Source: Stakelama pacifica
Lineage (GTDB): Bacteria; Pseudomonadota; Alphaproteobacteria; Sphingomonadales; Sphingomonadaceae
Direction: 5' to 3'
Assembly: GCF_004361835.1 (NCBI RefSeq)
Contig: NZ_SNWD01000014.1
Span: 40,723 to 104,722, forward strand
DNA length: 64,000 nt
The notes beneath the pieces are model-generated. The model searched no databases. It was not told the origin of the DNA and was given only the letters and a program-made list of their open reading frames with translations. Position 1 is the stretch's first letter. The number at the start of each line of letters is the position of its first letter. This document shows, in pieces, positions 59,833-64,000 of this stretch. The translations under genes were made by a program, and so were the position numbers.

Positions 59833-60779
59833 ACCATGTCCGCGACCTGGGCGAAGCGATCCAGACGCAAATCGCCAAGGCAGTGATCGGAGAAGCGCCG
59901 ATCGTGCGCTTTCTCGCCGTCGCTTTGTTTTCCTCGGGCCATGTCCTGCTCGAGGGCGCGCCGGGCACCGCCAAGACATTGCTGGCGCAGAGTTTCGCGC
60001 GCACGCTGGGCCTCGATTTCGGGCGAATCCAGTTCACCCCCGATCTGATGCCCGGCGATATCATCGGGTCGAACCTGTTCAATTTCCAGACCTCAACCTT
60101 CGCGCTGACCAAGGGACCGGTGTTTTGCGAATTGCTGCTCGCTGACGAGATCAACCGGACGCCGCCCAAGACGCAGGCCGCGCTGCTCGAAGCGATGCAG
60201 GAACGGCGCGTGACGATCGACGGGCGCACCGAGACGCTGTCCGACCGCTTCACCGTGGTCGCGACGCAGAATCCGATCGAGCAGCAGGGCGTCTATCCGC
60301 TCCCCGAGGCACAGCTCGACCGGTTCCTGTTCAAGCTCGCAATCGATTATCCCACGATCGAGGCGGAGCGCGCCATCGTCGCCCAATATGGCGCGCGCAG
60401 CGGCACCCCGCGCGCCGAAGACAGCGGCGTCGAACAGGTCGCCGATGCCGATATGATCGCGCGCGCCATCGCCTCGGTCAGCGACGTGAGACTGGTCGAG
60501 GAAATCATCGCCTATATCGTCGACCTGATCCGCGCGACCCGCGACCATCCCGACCTGGCGACCGGCGCCAGCCCGCGCGCCGCATCGGCGATGGCCGCCG
60601 CTGCGCGCGCCGCCGCCGCGCTGGAGGGACGCGATTACGTCATTCCCGACGATGTGAAGCTGCTCGCTTTGCCGCTGCTGCGCCATCGCGTCATCCTGTC
60701 GCCCACCGCCGAAATCGACGGGCGGCGTACCGACGACATCATCGCCGGGCTGATCGATTCGATCGAGGCTCCGCGTTGA
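59829..60779 (+). CDS. MoxR-type AAA+ ATPase
   Basis: The 316-residue cytoplasmic ATPase has Walker [11 protein letters not shown] (Lys49), Walker B in [24 protein letters not shown] (near 104-127), sensor 1 [24 protein letters not shown], and a C-terminal lid with the [10 protein letters not shown] segment. MoxR proteins act as chaperones for assembly or metal insertion of partner proteins, often ones carrying von Willebrand-type domains like the DUF58 protein encoded next. It shares a four-base overlap on both sides. Confidence 0.95.
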   Translation: MNHVRDLGEAIQTQIAKAVIGEAPIVRFLAVALFSSGHVLLEGAPGTAKTLLAQSFARTLGLDFGRIQFTPDLMPGDIIGSNLFNFQTSTFALTKGPVFCELLLADEINRTPPKTQAALLEAMQERRVTIDGRTETLSDRFTVVATQNPIEQQGVYPLPEAQLDRFLFKLAIDYPTIEAERAIVAQYGARSGTPRAEDSGVEQVADADMIARAIASVSDVRLVEEIIAYIVDLIRATRDHPDLATGASPRAASAMAAAARAAAALEGRDYVIPDDVKLLALPLLRHRVILSPTAEIDGRRTDDIIAGLIDSIEAPR

Positions 60780-62020
60780 TCTATCCCACTTCCCGCGCGG
60801 TATATTGCGTCGCGGCGGCAGCGCCGGTCGCGCTGGCGCTGGGCGTCATATTTCCAGCGGGATGGGCGCTGATCCTCTTGTGGATCGTGCTGATCGTGGT
60901 GCTGATCGTCGCAGACGCGCTGCTGACACCCGGCATCAGGACAGAAACGCTAGCGGTGGAGGTGCCGGGGACGGTCGCCATCGGACAGCGGATCGATCCG
61001 ACGCCGCCCGCTTCGGCACGGACCCGCTTTGCGGTCGAGGCCGAGGGCCCGCTCACCCCCGCCCCCGATGGCGGCTTTGTCGCTGCCCGGCGCGGGCGCG
61101 CGAACCTCGGACGGATCTGGGCTCGCCGCCACGGGCCGCTGGGGCTGGCATGGCGTCAGAAGAGCCGTCGGCTCGACCAGCCGGTCATCATCGCACCCGA
61201 CCTTGGCCCGGTGCGCGAACAGGGGATGCGCCAATATCTGCGCAGCAGCCAGATGGGCGAACGCATGCGCCTCGAAAGCGGCGACGGCAGCGAATTTCAG
61301 GCGCTGACCGATTTTCAGCCGGGTATGGAGCGGCGCACGATCGACTGGAAGGCATCAGCGCGCCATATCTCGCTGCTCGCCCGCGAATATCGTACCGAGC
61401 GGGCGAACAGCATCGTGCTCGCCGTCGATGCGGGCCGCGCGATGTCCGACCCGCTGGACGGCGTGCCGCGTATCGACCGCGCGGTATCGGCGGCGCTGCT
61501 TACTGCCTTTGTCGGATTGCGATCGGGCGACCGGGTGCGCCTCTTCTCTTTCGGCGCGCGGCCTCAGGCAGATAGCGGCACGATTACGGGCGCGAAGGGC
61601 TTTGCCCGGCTGCAACAGGCGGCGAGCGCGATCGACTATACGCAGGAGGAGAGCAATTACACCCTCTCGCTCATCACGCTCGACGGGCGGCTGCATCAGC
61701 GCTCGCTGATCATCCTGTTCACCGAATTCACTGACCCCACCGCCGCCGAGCTGATGGTCGCCGCTGCGCGGCGGATGCTGAAGCGCCACCGCGTCCTGTT
61801 TGTGCTGTTCGAGGATAATGAACTGATCGACCTGCAACGGGCACGGCCCGAACAGGCCGATGACGTGGTGCGATCGAACGTGGCGAGCGTGTTGCTGCGC
61901 GAACGGCGGATCGTGATCGAACGGCTGCGCCGCCTCGGCATCGACGTGATCGAGGCGCGGCACGATGCGCTGCCGCTCGCGCTGGTCGAACACTATCTCC
62001 GGCTGAGGATGCGCGCATGA
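60776..62020 (+). CDS. DUF58-domain protein with vWA-like fold
   Basis: The 414-residue protein starts with TTG overlapping the MoxR stop. Two membrane helices lie about 10-30 and 32-50, then a cytoplasmic part with the DUF58 core ([35 protein letters not shown] near 178-212) and a vWA-like nucleotide-fold half with [14 protein letters not shown]. It is the usual partner of the MoxR ATPase. Overlaps SpoIIM gene by four bases. Confidence 0.92.
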   Translation: MIYPTSRAVYCVAAAAPVALALGVIFPAGWALILLWIVLIVVLIVADALLTPGIRTETLAVEVPGTVAIGQRIDPTPPASARTRFAVEAEGPLTPAPDGGFVAARRGRANLGRIWARRHGPLGLAWRQKSRRLDQPVIIAPDLGPVREQGMRQYLRSSQMGERMRLESGDGSEFQALTDFQPGMERRTIDWKASARHISLLAREYRTERANSIVLAVDAGRAMSDPLDGVPRIDRAVSAALLTAFVGLRSGDRVRLFSFGARPQADSGTITGAKGFARLQQAASAIDYTQEESNYTLSLITLDGRLHQRSLIILFTEFTDPTAAELMVAAARRMLKRHRVLFVLFEDNELIDLQRARPEQADDVVRSNVASVLLRERRIVIERLRRLGIDVIEARHDALPLALVEHYLRLRMRA

Positions 62021-63015
62021 CCGCCCCCGCCCCCTTATTCACCGCGCATCATTTCCGCGAAGAGCGCGCGACCGACTGGGCGACGCTTGAGGAACTGCTC
62101 GACCGGGTCGAGAAGAAATCGCCGAGAAAGCTGAGCGAGGAAGAGCTGATCGCGCTTCCGCGCCTCTATCGCGCGACCTTGTCGGCGCTGTCGGTCGCGC
62201 GCGAAACCTCGCTCGACGCAGCGATGATCGCGTATCTCGAAAGCCTTTCGACGCGCGCTTATTTCATCCTCTATGGCTGCCGCGATTCCTGGCCGCTCCA
62301 GATGGCGGATTTCTTTCGCAGCGGCTGGCCGCAGGCGGTTCGCGCGCTGCTCCCTGAAATTCTGGTGACGAGCCTGCTGCTGATCGCATCGATTTTTGCC
62401 GGCTATCAGCTGGTCAGCCACGATCCGTCCTGGTTCCACGCGATCATTTCGGAAGAACTGGCGGCGGGCCGCGATATGCAGGCCAGTACGGAAGCGCTGC
62501 GCGAATCGCTCTATGACGCACCACAAAAGGGCGGCCTCGAAATCTTCGCCACCGCGCTGTTCACGCATAATTCGCAGATCGCGATTCTGGCATTCGCGCT
62601 TGGCTTTGCGCTCGGCATCCCGACGCTGTTACTGGTCGCGCAGAACGGCGCGATGGCGGGCGCATTGTTCGCGGTCTATGTGCCGCATGGGCTGGGGATC
62701 GGCCTGCTCGGCTGGCTGTCGATCCATGGCACGACCGAATTCGGCGCGATCATCCTTGCCGCCGCCGCCGGGCTGCATATCGGTCGCGCCGTCGCCTTTC
62801 CGGGCGAACAGTCCCGGATGGCAGCCGCAGCGTTGGCCGGACGGCGTGCGGCAGTCGTGATGATCGGGGTCATCCTGATGCTGCTGATCGCGGGGCTGCT
62901 CGAAGGATTTGGGCGGCAGCTGATCCGCCAGGACGATGCCCGCCTCGCCATCGCCGGAGTGATGGTGTTGCTCTGGATCGGCTATTTCAGCCTTGCGGGG
63001 CGCCGTCATGGCTAA
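62017..63015 (+). CDS. SpoIIM-family membrane protein
   Basis: The 332-residue protein has an N-terminal helical cytoplasmic part with LPRLYRATLSALSVARETSLD, and five or so membrane helices after residue 100, with the SpoIIM-type GGLEIFATALFTHNSQIAILAFALGFALG and HGTTEFGAIILAAAAGLHIGRAVAFPG segments. In non-sporulating bacteria these proteins are common in MoxR/RDD operons; function unknown. Its last eight bases overlap the RDD gene. Confidence 0.88.
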   Translation: MTAPAPLFTAHHFREERATDWATLEELLDRVEKKSPRKLSEEELIALPRLYRATLSALSVARETSLDAAMIAYLESLSTRAYFILYGCRDSWPLQMADFFRSGWPQAVRALLPEILVTSLLLIASIFAGYQLVSHDPSWFHAIISEELAAGRDMQASTEALRESLYDAPQKGGLEIFATALFTHNSQIAILAFALGFALGIPTLLLVAQNGAMAGALFAVYVPHGLGIGLLGWLSIHGTTEFGAIILAAAAGLHIGRAVAFPGEQSRMAAAALAGRRAAVVMIGVILMLLIAGLLEGFGRQLIRQDDARLAIAGVMVLLWIGYFSLAGRRHG

Positions 63016-63901
63016 ACGCGCGCGAAAGCAGCAGAAGCGGCGCACCGAAACCGAGCCGCAGCTGATACGTCGGCTCATCACGCCTGAGGGGGTGCCGCTG
63101 AACCTGCAGCTGGCGAGCGCAGGCACCCGTGCGGGCGCGTTCGCGCTCGACATGGTCATCATTCTTGCCTGTCTGACCCTTCTGACCCTGTTGGCGGTCG
63201 CAGCATTTTTCGTGGCCCGCACCCGCTATCCCAGCGTGATCGCGATCATCTGGCTGCTCGGTTTTTTCCTGCTGCGCAATTTCTATTTCATCTGGTTCGA
63301 AAGCGGACGCCGCGCAGCCACGCCGGGCAAAAGGCGGGCGAACCTGCGCGTCGTGGCGCGCGATGGCGGCCGGCTGACCGGCGCTGCGGTGGTCGCTCGC
63401 AATATGATGCGCGAACTGGAGGTGTTTCTCCCGCTGATGTTTCTCGGCTTCGGCGCGGCGGAAGGGTTTGTCGATCGATGGACGGTGGCGCTTGGCCTCG
63501 GCTGGTCGTGCCTGTTCCTTTTCTTCCCCGTCTTCAATCGCGACCGGCTGCGGGCGGGCGATCTGATCGGCGGAACCTGGGTGGTGGAAAGTCCGAAACA
63601 GGATCTCGGCATCGATCTTGTCGCGCATACCGGCGATCGCGCCGACCTGCTGATGTTCAGCGATGCGGAGCTCAGCGTATACGGCCAGTATGAACTGCAA
63701 CGGCTCGAGGCGGTCCTGCGAAGCGACGAAGAAGAAACGATCCGGACCGTGGCGGATGCGATTCGGGGGAAGCTCGGCCGCTGGGACAATGTTCGCGACC
63801 GCGCCTTTCTCCAATCCTATTATGCGCAGAGCCGCGCCCGGTTCGAACGCAATCTGCTGATGGGACGGCGTAAGCGCGACAAGTTCGATTCCTCAGGCTA
63901 A
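63008..63901 (+). CDS. RDD-family membrane protein
   Basis: Start 63008 lies in the end of the SpoIIM-type gene and gives 297 residues. An N-terminal RDD domain shows the expected R-A-x-x-D pattern (RAGAFALDMVIILACL near 38-53), two or three membrane helices to about residue 170 (WLLGFFLLRNFYFIWFESGRRAATPGKRRANLRVV), and then a cytoplasmic tail with LMFSDAELSVYGQYELQRLEAVLRSDEEE. It is last in the operon in this window. Function unknown; transport or ion-related roles are proposed for RDD proteins. Confidence 0.9.
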   Translation: MAKRARKQQKRRTETEPQLIRRLITPEGVPLNLQLASAGTRAGAFALDMVIILACLTLLTLLAVAAFFVARTRYPSVIAIIWLLGFFLLRNFYFIWFESGRRAATPGKRRANLRVVARDGGRLTGAAVVARNMMRELEVFLPLMFLGFGAAEGFVDRWTVALGLGWSCLFLFFPVFNRDRLRAGDLIGGTWVVESPKQDLGIDLVAHTGDRADLLMFSDAELSVYGQYELQRLEAVLRSDEEETIRTVADAIRGKLGRWDNVRDRAFLQSYYAQSRARFERNLLMGRRKRDKFDSSG

Positions 63902-64000
63902 GTCCCGCAATTCGTCCCGTTTTGTTGCAGTGCAGCTATGGTTGGTTGACGGTGCTGCGTGATGGTGCAAGGCGTTTGCCGGGTTAATCGGGCGGAGAGA

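Noticed and set aside
63902..64000. A further gene at the end of the window
   Set aside because: The last 99 bases show no start with a convincing frame; it is treated as intergenic.

Overview
The window is a high-GC segment of a Gram-negative chromosome. Gene content points to a sphingomonad (Sphingomonas/Sphingopyxis-like alphaproteobacterium): three TonB-dependent receptors, a FecI/FecR surface-signalling set, a NodT-type outer-membrane efflux lipoprotein, a scattered type II secretion (T2SS) cluster, and REP-like repeats in the gaps. This placement is inferred from gene families; no rRNA or other taxonomic marker is present. I see no tRNA, rRNA, insertion sequence, phage gene or CRISPR array.

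Layout. 1-4.5 kb: the tail of an M48-type protease with TPRs, a small secreted protein, then a TonB receptor and a PepSY membrane protein behind a possible Fur site. 4.5-8.2 kb: an AcoR-like regulator that lacks the AAA+ domain, followed by an aldehyde and an alcohol dehydrogenase. 8.3-13 kb: GH51 arabinofuranosidase, glutathionyl-hydroquinone reductase-like protein, pirin, and a CsoR-type repressor with a glutaredoxin-MauE membrane fusion behind a clear operator. 13-20.5 kb (minus): a large autotransporter, then FecI-like sigma, FecR and a TonB transducer. 20.7-27.2 kb (minus): a chemoreceptor and a marR-aaeB-aaeX-aaeA-nodT aromatic-acid type efflux operon. 27.2-28.4 kb: REP-like elements, one small membrane protein and a tandem array with a 105-bp period. 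28.4-34.4 kb (minus): OYE reductase, disulfide oxidoreductase, aldehyde dehydrogenase, MBL-like protein and UDP-glucuronate epimerase.

34.5-42.2 kb: a ZnuD-like TonB receptor (plus) and, on the minus strand, a run kynA - kynU-like - aminotransferase/flavoprotein fusion - GT2 glycosyltransferase. The 831-residue PLP-FAD fusion, translationally coupled to the glycosyltransferase and behind two tryptophan-degrading enzymes, is the best candidate here for an undescribed pathway. 42.3-56.2 kb: T2SS genes gspC-N in alternating short blocks, with a Tat-exported periplasmic binding protein coupled to gspJ, an unrecognised six-cysteine small protein between gspF and gspE, and a second L/M/P-like trio next to gspD. 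56.7-63.9 kb: a lipoprotein, a TetR regulator, and a tightly overlapping DUF4129 - DUF4350 - MoxR - DUF58 - SpoIIM - RDD operon.

Start codons were chosen by eye from ribosome-binding sites, overlaps and family length. No database search was run, so family names rest on motif recognition.
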